Part shown: positions 51,538 through 60,681 of the stretch, piece by piece
Position numbering within the stretch: the stretch's first letter is position 1
Layout of the letters: the number at the start of each line of letters is the position of its first letter
NCBI GenBank assembly: GCA_049647585.1
Contig: JBARXY010000025.1
Coordinates: forward strand, 1 to 64,000
Source: JAGQSZ01 sp049647585
GTDB taxonomy: Bacteria > Actinomycetota > Acidimicrobiia > Acidimicrobiales > Microtrichaceae
DNA length: 64,000 bases
Direction of reading: 5' to 3'
Program-made: the position numbers and the translations under genes
Notes under the pieces: model-generated
Told to the model about the DNA's origin: nothing
What the model saw: the letters and a program-made list of their open reading frames with translations, nothing else
Database searches by the model: none

Positions 51538-51543
51538 TATCGT
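51538..51543 (+). promoter_or_regulatory. -10 hexamer TATCGT deciding the lepB start
   Basis: TATCGT ends seven bases before the ATG at 51551, with the same hexamer and spacing as at 28672. This favours that ATG over the GTG at 51542, which lies inside the element. Confidence 0.45.
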
Positions 51544-51550
51544 GGCTGAA

Positions 51551-52201
51551 ATGACCGATCCGCCCAGCAGTCCCGACGAGGGCTCCGGCGAAGACTCTGG
51601 CGAACACTCCGGCGAAGACTCCGGCGAAGATCTGGTAGCACCGGTTGTGCGTAGGGAAGGCAAGCAGAAGTCCTCCACGCGCAACCTGATCGAGTGGCTA
51701 GGCGTCATCGTCGTCGCGGTTGTCCTGGCGATCATCATCAAGACCTACTTGGTCCAGGCATTCAGCATTCCGTCGGAATCGATGAGCACGACGCTGATGA
51801 TCGGTGACCGTGTCCTGGTCAACAAATTGAGCTACGACGCCCACGACCTGAACCGGGGTGACGTGATCGTCTTCGCCAGGCCACCCGGTCTTCCGGCGAA
51901 GCCGGGTGATCCGGCAGATCTGATCAAGCGCGTAATTGCGCTGCCCGGTGAGACGGTCGTGGCCAAGGACGGCTCCATCTACATCGATGGCAAGCGACTG
52001 GACGAGCCATACCTGGAGGACTCGGTCGATACCCTCGACCTGGACAATCCCGTGGCCATTCCCAAGGGCCAGGTCTGGGTCATGGGCGACAACCGGATGA
52101 ACTCCGAGGACAGCCGATTTTTCGGCCCCATCGATGACGACACGATCGTCGGCCGGGCGTTCATGATCATGTGGCCGCCGAGTCGAATCGGAGCTCTCTG
52201 A
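51551..52201 (+). CDS. lepB: signal peptidase I
   Basis: A 216-residue membrane protease removing signal peptides from exported proteins. An acidic repeat head (SGED units) precedes one membrane segment (about 46-66), with the catalytic Ser in FSIPSESMSTTL (Ser77) and the Lys in DLIKRVIALPGE (Lys127). GDNRMNSEDSRFFGPI is the usual box E. The start at ATG 51551 is supported by the -10 at 51538. A GTG three codons earlier is in frame. It is convergent with the degenerate GDPD gene, three bases apart. Confidence 0.94.
   Translation: MTDPPSSPDEGSGEDSGEHSGEDSGEDLVAPVVRREGKQKSSTRNLIEWLGVIVVAVVLAIIIKTYLVQAFSIPSESMSTTLMIGDRVLVNKLSYDAHDLNRGDVIVFARPPGLPAKPGDPADLIKRVIALPGETVVAKDGSIYIDGKRLDEPYLEDSVDTLDLDNPVAIPKGQVWVMGDNRMNSEDSRFFGPIDDDTIVGRAFMIMWPPSRIGAL
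51584..51631 (+). repeat. 12-bp tandem repeat, four copies
   Basis: TCCGGCGAAGAC and three variants encode the acidic SGED head of signal peptidase I. Confidence 0.85.
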
Positions 52202-52204
52202 ACC

Positions 52205-52915
52205 TCAGCCGTGGCTGCGGGCAGCGTCGGTCATCCGTTCGACGTGTTCGCTGACCACCGCGTCGATTCCCATGTTCAGAAGGTCCAGGATCTGCCGCTC
52301 GTGTTCGGGCATCCAACCGACGGTCAACCGGCTGAAGCGGTGGAACAACGCGACGTGTCCAGCCGTCCATTCGGAGAACGGAAGACTCATCCCTGAGATA
52401 GAGCGTTCGCGAAGTCGGGCGGCATGCTGCTCGGGCCCGCGTGGCAGCTCAGCCAGTCGGGCCGAATGGATGTAGCGAATCTCTGGCTGCTTCTCACGCC
52501 AGGAAGTCAGAGTGTCGAGATCGTCGTGGGTCAGCCAGAGGCGATCGAGCGCACCGGCGGTCCGTGCGGATTCGACGACGACCTCGAACGACGCCGCGTC
52601 TCTCAGATCGAGCGACAGTTCATAATCGATTCCGCAGCTGGAATAGAGCTCATCGAGATCGACCGCCGGAGAGGGGAGCGAATCCCTATCGACCGAGGCA
52701 ACGGACTTCTTCCGCAGACGAGATCCGACCACTCCACCGGCGTTGAAAATCGCCTGATTATCGGCGGTGAGCCAGATGTCACCGTTCATCCCAGAGGCTC
52801 CGAGTCTGAGGCTCAATTGGAAGGATTCGAGTGTGTTCGCTCTGACGTGCGCTCCGGCTCCGCCGCGGGCGAAGAACACCGTCGAACCAAGCAGGGGAGC
52901 AAACATCGCAGTCAT
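52205..52915 (-). CDS. GDPD-fold protein with degenerate catalytic residues
   Basis: A 236-residue protein of the glycerophosphodiester phosphodiesterase fold. The family start (normally HRG ... ENTLEAF ... ELDV ... HD) reads ARGGAGAHVRANTLESF, then GMNGDIWLTADNQAIFNAGG. The first His, the Glu of ENT, the Glu of ELD and the HD pair are changed (to Arg, Ala, Gly and Asn-Ala). The rest of the barrel (YELSLDLRD, SRLTVGWMPEHERQILDLLNMGIDAVVSEH) remains recognisable. It is therefore probably non-hydrolytic, perhaps binding a lipid or phosphodiester. The frame is intact, so this is not simple decay. Confidence 0.75.
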   Translation of the reverse strand: MTAMFAPLLGSTVFFARGGAGAHVRANTLESFQLSLRLGASGMNGDIWLTADNQAIFNAGGVVGSRLRKKSVASVDRDSLPSPAVDLDELYSSCGIDYELSLDLRDAASFEVVVESARTAGALDRLWLTHDDLDTLTSWREKQPEIRYIHSARLAELPRGPEQHAARLRERSISGMSLPFSEWTAGHVALFHRFSRLTVGWMPEHERQILDLLNMGIDAVVSEHVERMTDAARSHG

Positions 52916-53110
52916 ACAGAGGCTCAGTTTGGCAGTGATTCGAGGTCGGTGAAACTAAGGAGCGAAGCCTCCGGGACCCCGGTGGTGGCCTTGGGTCGCC
53001 CGCGGGCAAACCTCTCTGAGGGGGGCCATTTGGACCAGTTCTGAATGAAAGGTCAATACCACTGGAAGAAAAGCCGAAGTTACTGCTGTAAGTCACACCA
53101 AGGAGACCTG

Positions 53111-53440
53111 ATGGCACTGATTCGTGCGACCTGTAGCGATTGTGGAGACGTGGAACTTCGTTCGCGTGACCTTCGTGTCCGGACGTGCATCGAGAATTCA
53201 GAGGCCACCTACCTGTTCCGTTGCCCGGTTTGCCGCATGATCGAGGTACGTCCGGCCGAGCAGCACGTCGTCGATGTTCTCGTTGCTGCTGGAGTGCGCG
53301 AAGAGCACTGGCACATCCCGGCCGAGATCGCCGAACGTCCGGTCGGCGAGACCATCAGCCATGACGATGTTCTCGACTTCCACGACCTGTTGAGCACCAC
53401 CGACTGGTTCGAGACTCTCGCGACGATGACGGAGCGCTGA
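53111..53440 (+). CDS. zinc-ribbon-like small protein
   Basis: A 109-residue protein with an N-terminal zinc ribbon: ATCSDCGDVEL and, 30 residues on, FRCPVCRM form the CxxC...CxxC pair. The remainder is an acidic helical domain (ISHDDVLDFHDLLSTTDWFETL). The ATG at 53111 has AAGGAG seven bases ahead. Function unknown. The DNA- or RNA-binding appearance is only from the zinc ribbon. It precedes the Tat genes. Confidence 0.75.
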   Translation: MALIRATCSDCGDVELRSRDLRVRTCIENSEATYLFRCPVCRMIEVRPAEQHVVDVLVAAGVREEHWHIPAEIAERPVGETISHDDVLDFHDLLSTTDWFETLATMTER

Positions 53441-53445
53441 TCCGG

Positions 53446-53451
53446 TAGCGT
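53446..53451 (+). promoter_or_regulatory. -10 hexamer TAGCGT, leaderless
   Basis: TAGCGT ends six bases before the GTG at 53458. It probably serves the small membrane protein and the tat genes. Confidence 0.45.
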
Positions 53452-53457
53452 TCGCTC

Positions 53458-53661
53458 GTGACATTCGTGCTCGTGGCGTTCGCTCTCCTCGCAATTACCG
53501 GCGTTCTGATGCACCGTTGTATCTCGAGACTTGCCGAAGCAACTGAGCTGATCGACGGGCTTTCTGCACAGAATTGGCTCGACACCTCGGGGCGCCTGAC
53601 CGCTACCGCGGCAGAGGTCGACGAGCAGATCTCGGACAGCCGGGCCTCTTGGGCCAAGTGA
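53458..53661 (+). CDS. small single-pass membrane protein before tatB
   Basis: A 67-residue protein with one N-terminal membrane segment (MTFVLVAFALLAITGVLM) and a helical cytosolic part (AEATELIDGLSAQNWL). The leaderless -10 just upstream and the three-base distance to tatB suggest a real gene in the Tat operon. I do not recognise the family. Confidence 0.6.
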   Translation: MTFVLVAFALLAITGVLMHRCISRLAEATELIDGLSAQNWLDTSGRLTATAAEVDEQISDSRASWAK

Positions 53662-53664
53662 GAG

Positions 53665-54249
53665 ATGTTCAACGTCACCGGTGGTGAAATCGTCATAATT
53701 GTGCTCGTGGCCTTGCTGGTTCTGGGGCCGGAGCGCATACCGGAAGTCGCACGAAACATCGGCCGCCTCATCAACAAGGCGAAGACGATGTCCGAGGGCT
53801 TCCAGAACACGGTCAGTGACATCTCTAGCGACCCGTCAATGAAGCCGTTGAAGGACCTGGGTGAACTTGCAGCCCGGCCCCGCCAGAAACTCGCCGAGTT
53901 TGCCGCCGAGGCCGAAGCCGAGGAGCGGGCCCAGCGAAAGCTCGAGGAGCGGGCGCGCATGGAGGCCGAACAGGCTCAAGCCGCCTTGGCCTCCCAAGCG
54001 GGAGACGAGAGCGATATCGGCCAGCCGCCTGAGCGCCCCGCTGCCAGCGCAGAAGTCGCCCAGGACGGATTGCCCGATGCCGGCGCAGAAGTCGCTCTCG
54101 AAGCCGTGCCCGACTCCGAAAGCGGCTCCGTAGTCGATGAAGAGGTCAGACTTGACGCCATGCCGGACGCCGGCGCAGAAGTTGCACTCGAGGCCGTCCC
54201 CGACAGCGAAGCCGTCCCCGACAGCGAAGCGGAGCTCCGGAGCCAGTGA
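53665..54249 (+). CDS. tatB: twin-arginine translocase subunit TatB (TatA/B family)
   Basis: A 194-residue protein with the single N-terminal membrane helix and hinge of the family (MFNVTGGEIVIIVLVALLVLGPERIPEVAR), then an amphipathic helix and a long acidic tail. MFNVTGGE with Glu8 is the TatB type, which forms the Tat receptor with TatC. The tail contains a duplicated DAGAEVALEAVPDSE unit (54075-54236). A separate TatA is not in the window. The tatC GTG overlaps its stop. Confidence 0.9.
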   Translation: MFNVTGGEIVIIVLVALLVLGPERIPEVARNIGRLINKAKTMSEGFQNTVSDISSDPSMKPLKDLGELAARPRQKLAEFAAEAEAEERAQRKLEERARMEAEQAQAALASQAGDESDIGQPPERPAASAEVAQDGLPDAGAEVALEAVPDSESGSVVDEEVRLDAMPDAGAEVALEAVPDSEAVPDSEAELRSQ

Positions 54250-55052
54250 AGCGCCCCTCGATATTCAAGGGTGCCGAGCGACAGGGCGCTGACATGACGC
54301 TTTCGGACCACATCCGAGAGCTCCGCTATCGGCTTCTGGTGTCAGTTGGAGCGATCTTCGTTGGAATGATCCCTGCGTGGTTCCTCTACAACCCCCTGCT
54401 CAATATGCTCAACTCGCCGTACTGCACGGCTCTGACAAACGTTGACGCGGCGGCGAGCTGTGACTTTTTCTCGATCAACCTGCTGGACCCATTCGCACTC
54501 CGTCTGAAGGTCGCCGGATATGGGGGAGTGTTCCTGGCGATGCCGGTCATCCTCTGGCAGCTGTGGCGATTCCTCGCGCCGGGTCTCTACAAACGGGAGC
54601 GCCGTTACGCACTGGCGTTTACCGTCTCGGCGTTCCTGCTCTTCACGTTCGGGGCGTTCGTCGCCTATTTCACGCTGAATCAGGCCGTCCAGTTCCTGGT
54701 GCGGGTGGGCGGGCCGGACATCGAGATTCGCTCGGGACCGAACGAGTTCGTGAAGCTCTCGCTGTTCATGATGCTCGCCTTCGGCGCAGGCTTTCTGTTC
54801 CCCCTGGTCCTGGTGGCGCTGCAGATGATCGGTGTCGTCACTCCCCAGAAGCTCTCCTCGTGGCGGCGCCAGATCGTCCTGATCATCGTCGTCGTCGCTG
54901 CGGTCATCACCCCCAGCGGAGATCCGATTTCGCTCGCTGCGCTCTCGGTTCCGATGTACGTGTTCTTCGAGGTCGCTGTGCTACTCGGGCGACTGATGGC
55001 CCGACGAAAAGGCAAATCCGGCTCATCTGAACCAACTGAAGCAATGGCCTGA
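54246..55052 (+). CDS. tatC: twin-arginine translocase subunit TatC
   Basis: A 268-residue membrane protein with six hydrophobic segments, the core receptor that recognises twin-arginine signal peptides of folded proteins. MTLSDHIRELRYRLLVSVG (conserved HIRELR with the Glu) and FLAPGLYKRERRYALAF are intact. The GTG at 54246 overlaps the tatB stop. The ATG at 54294 would trim 16 residues and is an alternative start. Confidence 0.94.
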   Translation: MKRPSIFKGAERQGADMTLSDHIRELRYRLLVSVGAIFVGMIPAWFLYNPLLNMLNSPYCTALTNVDAAASCDFFSINLLDPFALRLKVAGYGGVFLAMPVILWQLWRFLAPGLYKRERRYALAFTVSAFLLFTFGAFVAYFTLNQAVQFLVRVGGPDIEIRSGPNEFVKLSLFMMLAFGAGFLFPLVLVALQMIGVVTPQKLSSWRRQIVLIIVVVAAVITPSGDPISLAALSVPMYVFFEVAVLLGRLMARRKGKSGSSEPTEAMA

Positions 55053-55060
55053 GTGAACCC

Positions 55061-57748
55061 ATGAACGACAGATTCGGTCACTCCTTCAAACAGGACCGAT
55101 TCCAGGTCGAGGCAATTGCGGCGCTCGATCGTAGTGAGAACGTGTTGGTGGCCGCTCCAACCGGATCCGGAAAGACCGTCGTTGCCGAACACGCGGTGTC
55201 ACTCGCACTCGACGCCGGCGCACGCTGCTTCTACACCGCACCGATCAAGGCCCTCTCCAACCAGAAGTACAACGACCTGGTAGCTGCTCTCGGAGCAGAC
55301 TCGGTCGGACTTCTCACAGGTGATCACGCAATCAACAGCGGCGCACCCGTGCTCGTCATGACCACGGAAGTGCTGCGAAACATGGTCTACGCAGGCTCCG
55401 ACGCCTTGGACGGTCTCGCCTGGGTGGTACTCGACGAGGTCCATTTTCTCGCCGACGCATACAGGGGTCCCGTCTGGGAGGAGGTGCTGATCCACACACC
55501 TCTGTCGGTGAAGTTCGTCTGTCTATCGGCAACAGTTTCAAATGCCACCGAGTTGGGGGAGTGGATCGAGGAACTGCGGGGCACCACCTCAACGGTCATC
55601 GAACACGAGCGGCCGATCGAGTTGGAATCAGTTCTTCTGGTGGGCGACCGTGTCGCACGCGACGAGCTGATGGTTCCGCTGCTCGTCGACGGTCGGCCCA
55701 ATCCCGATGGTCGACGATTCGACGCTGATCGTCCCTCTGGTCCTCCCGGCAGGTACCCGAGGACGAAGTCGCGCTATTTCACCCCTCGGCGGGTCGAGAC
55801 CATCGAAACGCTCGCAGCGGAGGACATGCTGCCGGCCATCTACTTCATCTTCAGCCGCAACGGCTGCGACGAGGCGGCCAGCAGATGTTTTCAGGCGGGG
55901 CTGCGGCTGACGGAGCAATCCGAACGTGAACGCATCCGACACCTTGCGGAGTTACGCACCGAGACACTATCGAATGGCGACCTCGAGGCTCTCGGTTACG
56001 AACAGTGGCTCACGGCGCTTGAGCAGGGAATTGCTTCGCACCACGCAGGAATGGTGCCCGCCTTCCGGGAGGCTGTCGAGGATTGCTTCGTCGAAGGTCT
56101 CGTCAAGGTGGTATTTGCTACTGAAACACTTGCGTTAGGTATCAATATGCCAGCCCGATCGGTCGTCATCGAGAAGCTGAGCAAGTTCAATGGCGAACGA
56201 CACGAGTTTCTATCAGCGGGTCTTTTCACCCAGCTGACGGGCCGTGCCGGACGCCGTGGTATTGACGACGAGGGTCACGCGGTCGTGCACTGGTCGCCCT
56301 TTACGACCTTCACCCAGGTGGCGAACCTGGCGGCAAGCCGTGAATTCCCGCTTGTCTCGTCGTTCAGGCCCACCTACAACATGGCCGCCAACCTGGTGGA
56401 CCGCTACAGCCGGGACACGGCCTTTGAAATACTCGGCCACTCCTTTGCACAGTTCCAGGCCGAACGATCCGTGGCACGAATGACAGCCAGGCGGCTCCGC
56501 CTGACCCAGGAGTTGGACGCCATCACCGAGACGAGCTCCGAATCTGTTCCCGCCGCGGTTTTTGATGTCGCCGGATACGCAGCCCTTCTCGACAAGGTGA
56601 AATCCACCCGAACCACCGCCAAGCAAGCCGCCGAGGAGTTCAACCTGGCCTTGGCGTCGCTCACCCCGGGCGACGTTCTCGAACAAACGACTCCCAGCGG
56701 AGTGAAACGCGTGGTGGTCGTCTCGGTATCGACCCGCAAGGGCGGGACAACCAGGGTTCGTTGTGTCGACAAGAATGCCAAGACGCTCTGGGTGGACCGC
56801 AGCTATCAATCAGGACCGTCCGGGCAGTCAGACCGTTACGAGACGAATGAGTGGGGGAGCCTGACTCCGGTCGGACGGGTGGAGCTGCCAGTTCCGTATC
56901 TGCCCAAGGACCCGGAGTTCAGGCGTACCGTGGCTGCGCTGCTCCGGAGGATGAACCCCAAACGGGGGACGAGTGGAAAACCCCACCGGAATCAGCGTCC
57001 GGTTTCCAGCGGCACGGACGATGAATCACCATCGACCATTCGCGCGCTCATCGAAGAGCACCCGCTCCACGCCCATCCCGACAGGGAGGCGCTGCTCGGC
57101 CAGCATCTGAGCAGTACGGGGGTCGCCAGGCAGCTCAAGGATCTCGACGCCGAGATTTCGCGCCGCGGAACCACTCTCGCCGATCAACTCGAGTCGATTC
57201 TCGCTGTGCTCACCCAGACCGGACATTTGGACGGTTGGAATCTGACTCCGGCCGGTGAACGACTCCGGCGGATCTACCACGAATCGGATCTGCTCCTGTC
57301 GCTGGCGATCACGGACGGACTGTTCGACGGGCTGACTCCGGCTGAAGTTGCCGCGCTCCTGAGCTGCTTCACCCATGAGCACCGCAGTTCCGAACCCCCA
57401 CCCACACCGGTCCTGCCAAGCGTCGCCGTGAGGGACGGGGTTACCCGACTCAGGTCCTTGTGGAAACAACTAGAGCGAGGGGAACGCTCGGCCAAGGTTC
57501 CCCAGACACGTGAACCCCAACCCGGGTTTGCTGACGCAGCATGGTCATGGGCCTCGGGCGGGGCTCTTGAAATGATCATCGACGATGATCTGAGCGGCGG
57601 CGATTTCGTACGGAACATCCGTCAGCTGATCGACCTGCTGGCACAGCTGGGTGAAGTGGCCATCAATCCCGAAACCGGCCACGCGGCCCGTAGCGCAGCG
57701 GAGTCGCTGCGTCGAGGAGTCATCGTCGCCTCGGGCGGACCCGGATGA
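55061..57748 (+). CDS. helY: Ski2/Mtr4-like DEAD/DEAH-box helicase HelY
   Basis: An 895-residue superfamily 2 RNA helicase. Motif I is AAPTGSGKTVVAE, Ia TAPIKALSNQKY, II VLDEVHFLAD, III LSATVSNATELG, IV IYFIFSRNGC, V FATETLALGINMPARS and VI QLTGRAGRRGID. A long C-terminal region typical of Ski2/HelY follows (about 500-895), with helical-bundle homology (FRPTYNMAANLVDRYS). In mycobacteria helY lies next to tatC and pafBC, as here. It probably unwinds structured RNA for degradation. The next gene overlaps its stop (ATGA). Confidence 0.94.
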   Translation: MNDRFGHSFKQDRFQVEAIAALDRSENVLVAAPTGSGKTVVAEHAVSLALDAGARCFYTAPIKALSNQKYNDLVAALGADSVGLLTGDHAINSGAPVLVMTTEVLRNMVYAGSDALDGLAWVVLDEVHFLADAYRGPVWEEVLIHTPLSVKFVCLSATVSNATELGEWIEELRGTTSTVIEHERPIELESVLLVGDRVARDELMVPLLVDGRPNPDGRRFDADRPSGPPGRYPRTKSRYFTPRRVETIETLAAEDMLPAIYFIFSRNGCDEAASRCFQAGLRLTEQSERERIRHLAELRTETLSNGDLEALGYEQWLTALEQGIASHHAGMVPAFREAVEDCFVEGLVKVVFATETLALGINMPARSVVIEKLSKFNGERHEFLSAGLFTQLTGRAGRRGIDDEGHAVVHWSPFTTFTQVANLAASREFPLVSSFRPTYNMAANLVDRYSRDTAFEILGHSFAQFQAERSVARMTARRLRLTQELDAITETSSESVPAAVFDVAGYAALLDKVKSTRTTAKQAAEEFNLALASLTPGDVLEQTTPSGVKRVVVVSVSTRKGGTTRVRCVDKNAKTLWVDRSYQSGPSGQSDRYETNEWGSLTPVGRVELPVPYLPKDPEFRRTVAALLRRMNPKRGTSGKPHRNQRPVSSGTDDESPSTIRALIEEHPLHAHPDREALLGQHLSSTGVARQLKDLDAEISRRGTTLADQLESILAVLTQTGHLDGWNLTPAGERLRRIYHESDLLLSLAITDGLFDGLTPAEVAALLSCFTHEHRSSEPPPTPVLPSVAVRDGVTRLRSLWKQLERGERSAKVPQTREPQPGFADAAWSWASGGALEMIIDDDLSGGDFVRNIRQLIDLLAQLGEVAINPETGHAARSAAESLRRGVIVASGGPG

Positions 57749-58431
57749 CCATCCGCAAGGGCGAGCCGTGGGGTGCGCCGGGCTCATTGTCCGAGGAAAG
57801 CCCTGTCGTCGACAGTGACCGAGCACTCGCACGGGTGCTCGAAGAACGCCTTCCCGAGGAATTGCTCGCCGAATCTCCCCCAGACCCGGCCGATGCGGCG
57901 GAACCCGTGGGGCGTCCCGTCGAAGTTGGACTTCTGGGAGGCGACCTGCACAGATCTGTGGGCGCACCTTCCCATTCGGTTTCGGACCTCTATGACGGAA
58001 GCGGCATGCGACTCCCCATCGACGTCGGGATCGTCGAGTTCGAGGACCAGGGAGTCCAGACCCGGCGGCTCTTCGTTGCCCACCTCGTTGCCCGTGTCAG
58101 CCGCACCGGTGGACTCTGGTTGGGTCGCACGGTGATCGTCATGAACGGCTCGTTCATCGGCACAGCGAATCTGGGACCGAAGGCACATCCGAACGACGGT
58201 CGACTCGATGTTGTCGACGGCAGGCTCAATTTCGCAGACCGTCGGAAGGCTCGCCCTCGCATGGCGACTGGGACACACGTTCCTCACCCGTCTCTGGTCG
58301 AGCTCCGGGTCAAGCAAGTCGTCCTGTCCGACGACAGGCCCTTCCAGGTCCGTGTCGATGGCGAGACCATCGGCTCTGCGAGGGAGCTGAGGATCCGTTG
58401 CATTCCGGACGCTGCCGTCCTCGTCGTCTGA
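57745..58431 (+). CDS. protein with DAGK/YegS-like C-terminal domain, no kinase domain
   Basis: A 228-residue protein whose second half looks like the beta-sandwich domain of diacylglycerol-kinase/YegS lipid kinases: GTANLGPKAHPNDGRLDVVDG, SLVELRVKQVVLSDDRPFQVRVDGE and final IRCIPDAAVLVV. The catalytic N-terminal domain with the GGDGT loop is absent. The N-terminal ~100 residues are acidic and unconserved, with only a GGDLHRSVG loop. It may bind lipid or nucleotides as a non-catalytic partner. It is coupled to helY. Confidence 0.7.
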   Translation: MTIRKGEPWGAPGSLSEESPVVDSDRALARVLEERLPEELLAESPPDPADAAEPVGRPVEVGLLGGDLHRSVGAPSHSVSDLYDGSGMRLPIDVGIVEFEDQGVQTRRLFVAHLVARVSRTGGLWLGRTVIVMNGSFIGTANLGPKAHPNDGRLDVVDGRLNFADRRKARPRMATGTHVPHPSLVELRVKQVVLSDDRPFQVRVDGETIGSARELRIRCIPDAAVLVV

Positions 58432-58528
58432 TTCGCCACCTGGGCCCCATCTGACCCGCGGCTGGACCCTCGTCCTACCCGCGGCTGGATCGTTGCGCGA
58501 CTCGCGGCTTAAACCGAGATCTACTGGC

Positions 58529-58534
58529 TAGCCT
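58529..58534 (+). promoter_or_regulatory. -10 hexamer TAGCCT, leaderless
   Basis: TAGCCT ends six bases before the ATG at 58541. Upstream, two copies of an ACCCGCGGCTGGA direct repeat occur at about 58455-58490. Confidence 0.5.
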
Positions 58535-58540
58535 CAAGCC

Positions 58541-59527
58541 ATGTTGGCATGGCACTTAGTGGAGTCACCGGGCAACTACATATGGGGCGAGGTTCCTGAC
58601 CCTGTTGCAGGGCCCGGGCAGGTTCGAATCAAAGTGCGGGCCTCGGCGCTCAACCACATGGACCTGTGGCTGACCACCGGCCTTCCCAAGCCGCCGGCCT
58701 TTCCCCATGTTGCAGGAAACGATGTCGCCGGTGTCATCGAAACACTGGGCGAGGGGGTCACGGGCTGGGCGATCGACGACGAGGTGGTCATCAACACGGC
58801 CCAGGTGCCGGCAGAAGCCCTAGATCGTGGGATCGACTCGGTGCTGGACCCGCAAATGAGACTTCTCGGTGAGCAGTCGTGGGGCGGTCACGGAGAGTTC
58901 GTGGTCGTTGACGCCCACCAGATCGAACACCGACCGAAGGGCCGCAGCTGGGCCGAGGCAGCCTCGTACCCGGTCTGTGGAACGACCGCCTACAGGCTGC
59001 TGCGACGGGCCAATTTGGGAGCCGATGACTCGGTCCTCATTACAGGCATCGGCGGCGGCGTTGCGACCGCGGCAATGCAGATCGCCCTGCACATCGGAGC
59101 GCGGGTGTTCGTAACCTCGCGCGACCCCGACAAGCGCGCGGCGGCGTTGGCTCTCGGCGCCGAGGGTGCCTTCGACTCGGCCCAGCGATATCCGGTGTCC
59201 GTTGACGTCGTGGTGGACAGCGTCGGACCTGCCACCTGGGAGTCCTCGATGAGAACGCTTCGCAACGGTGGGCGGATGTGTGTATGTGGCGGCACGTCAG
59301 GTCCGACGGTCACGCTGCAGCTTCCCAGGCTGTTCTTCAAACAGCTCGATATCATCGGCGCGAGCTGCGGCTCCCAGGAGGAGTTCCGCCATGTCACCAA
59401 ACTGATGGAAGCGGGTCTACCGGCAGTGATTGACAGCATCCATCCACTCACGGACCACCCTGCTGCGCTGACTCGCCTGCGCGAGGCGGCCCAGATCGGC
59501 AAGATCGTGCTGGAGCACCCGGAGTGA
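58541..59527 (+). CDS. zinc-independent MDR-family oxidoreductase
   Basis: A 328-residue medium-chain dehydrogenase/reductase of the quinone-oxidoreductase type. The GroES-like part contains VRIKVRASALNHMDLWL and GNDVAGVIETLGEGV. The Rossmann part has VLITGIGGGVATAAMQIALHIGARV (NAD(P)-binding Gly-rich loop). The catalytic zinc cysteine expected in zinc ADHs is not in place, so it should reduce a quinone, enone or similar with NAD(P)H. The M20 gene's GTG overlaps its stop. Confidence 0.88.
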   Translation: MLAWHLVESPGNYIWGEVPDPVAGPGQVRIKVRASALNHMDLWLTTGLPKPPAFPHVAGNDVAGVIETLGEGVTGWAIDDEVVINTAQVPAEALDRGIDSVLDPQMRLLGEQSWGGHGEFVVVDAHQIEHRPKGRSWAEAASYPVCGTTAYRLLRRANLGADDSVLITGIGGGVATAAMQIALHIGARVFVTSRDPDKRAAALALGAEGAFDSAQRYPVSVDVVVDSVGPATWESSMRTLRNGGRMCVCGGTSGPTVTLQLPRLFFKQLDIIGASCGSQEEFRHVTKLMEAGLPAVIDSIHPLTDHPAALTRLREAAQIGKIVLEHPE

Positions 59528-60681
59528 GCGACATAGACGCCGACAGAAGGTCCTTGGCGAAGGCCCGCGCGTATGACCACATCGACCGTCTGAGCGAGAA
59601 GCTACTCGACGTCTCGCACCGTATTTTTGATCGCCCGGAACTGTGTTTCGAGGAGCATTATGCCCACGATCTGCTCTGCGATTCCCTTGAGAGCGAAGGT
59701 CTGGCCACCACCCGCCACGCATACGGTCTCGACACCGCGTTCGAGGCCGTCGCTGGCAACAGCGGACAAACCATCGCGGTCATCTGCGAGTACGACGCCC
59801 TGCCCGAGATCGGCCATGCCTGTGGCCACAACCTCATCGCGGCTGCGGGACTCGGCGCCGCCCTGGCCACGGCTCCGCTCGCGGAACAGCTCGGTGGCCG
59901 CCTGAAGGTGCTGGGGACACCCGCAGAGGAAGCGGGTGGCGGCAAAGAGTTCATGATTCGCGCAGGCGCCTTCGACGATGTCAGCGCAGCCATGATGGTC
60001 CACCCTGCCGACCACAACCTGCCGTCGCTGACGACCTTGGCGTTCCACGGCTTGGAGGTCGACTACCACGGGGTGGCGTCCCATGCTGCGGCCGCACCGC
60101 ACATGGGCCGCAATGCTCTCGACGCTGCGGTACTCGGCTATGTGAACGTCGCCGCGCTGCGCCAGCACATCCGCCCGGACGAACGCGTTCATGGCATCTT
60201 CACCCGGGCCGGGGACAAGGCGAACGTCGTGCCCAAGCACACCAGTGCCCAGTGGTATGTCAGGTCGACGAATGTCGCCGACCTTGAGAAGCTGAAGGAC
60301 CGCGTGGTGGCGTGTCTGCGCGCTGGTGCGGAAGCCGCAGGCTGCACGATGGACCTGCGTTGGATAGAGCCGCCGTACTCCGAGATGATCGACAACGCCG
60401 AACTGCTGAGACGTTACGAGCGCAACGCGGCAGCGCTCGGGCGGAAATTCGACCTTGCCGAAGAGGTCGGCGAGGTGGTCGGCAGCACTGACATGGGCAA
60501 CGTCAGCCAGGTAGTGCCGTCAATCCACCCGCTAATCGCGGTGGCCCCTGCAGGGGTCTCGATCCACACCGCCGATTTCGCCGTTCACGCCGGGGGAGAA
60601 GCGGGTGACAGAGCTGTGATCGACGGAGCGAAGGCCCTCGCTGCAACCGTCATCGACTGCTGGCTCGACCCGCTGGTCTGA
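59524..60681 (+). CDS. M20-family metallopeptidase/amidohydrolase
   Basis: A 385-residue peptidase of the M20 (amidohydrolase, M20D-like) family. Metal-binding features are visible: ICEYDALPEIGHACGHN (the Asp, Cys-Gly-His), GTPAEEAGGGKEF (the Glu catalytic pair) and MVHPADHN (His). The dimerisation domain starts near residue 175 (LEVDYHGVASHAAAAP). The fold matches enzymes hydrolysing N-acyl or aminobenzoyl-glutamate bonds. The substrate is unknown. It overlaps the preceding gene by four bases, so the oxidoreductase and amidohydrolase likely form one unit. Confidence 0.88.
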   Translation: MSDIDADRRSLAKARAYDHIDRLSEKLLDVSHRIFDRPELCFEEHYAHDLLCDSLESEGLATTRHAYGLDTAFEAVAGNSGQTIAVICEYDALPEIGHACGHNLIAAAGLGAALATAPLAEQLGGRLKVLGTPAEEAGGGKEFMIRAGAFDDVSAAMMVHPADHNLPSLTTLAFHGLEVDYHGVASHAAAAPHMGRNALDAAVLGYVNVAALRQHIRPDERVHGIFTRAGDKANVVPKHTSAQWYVRSTNVADLEKLKDRVVACLRAGAEAAGCTMDLRWIEPPYSEMIDNAELLRRYERNAAALGRKFDLAEEVGEVVGSTDMGNVSQVVPSIHPLIAVAPAGVSIHTADFAVHAGGEAGDRAVIDGAKALAATVIDCWLDPLV

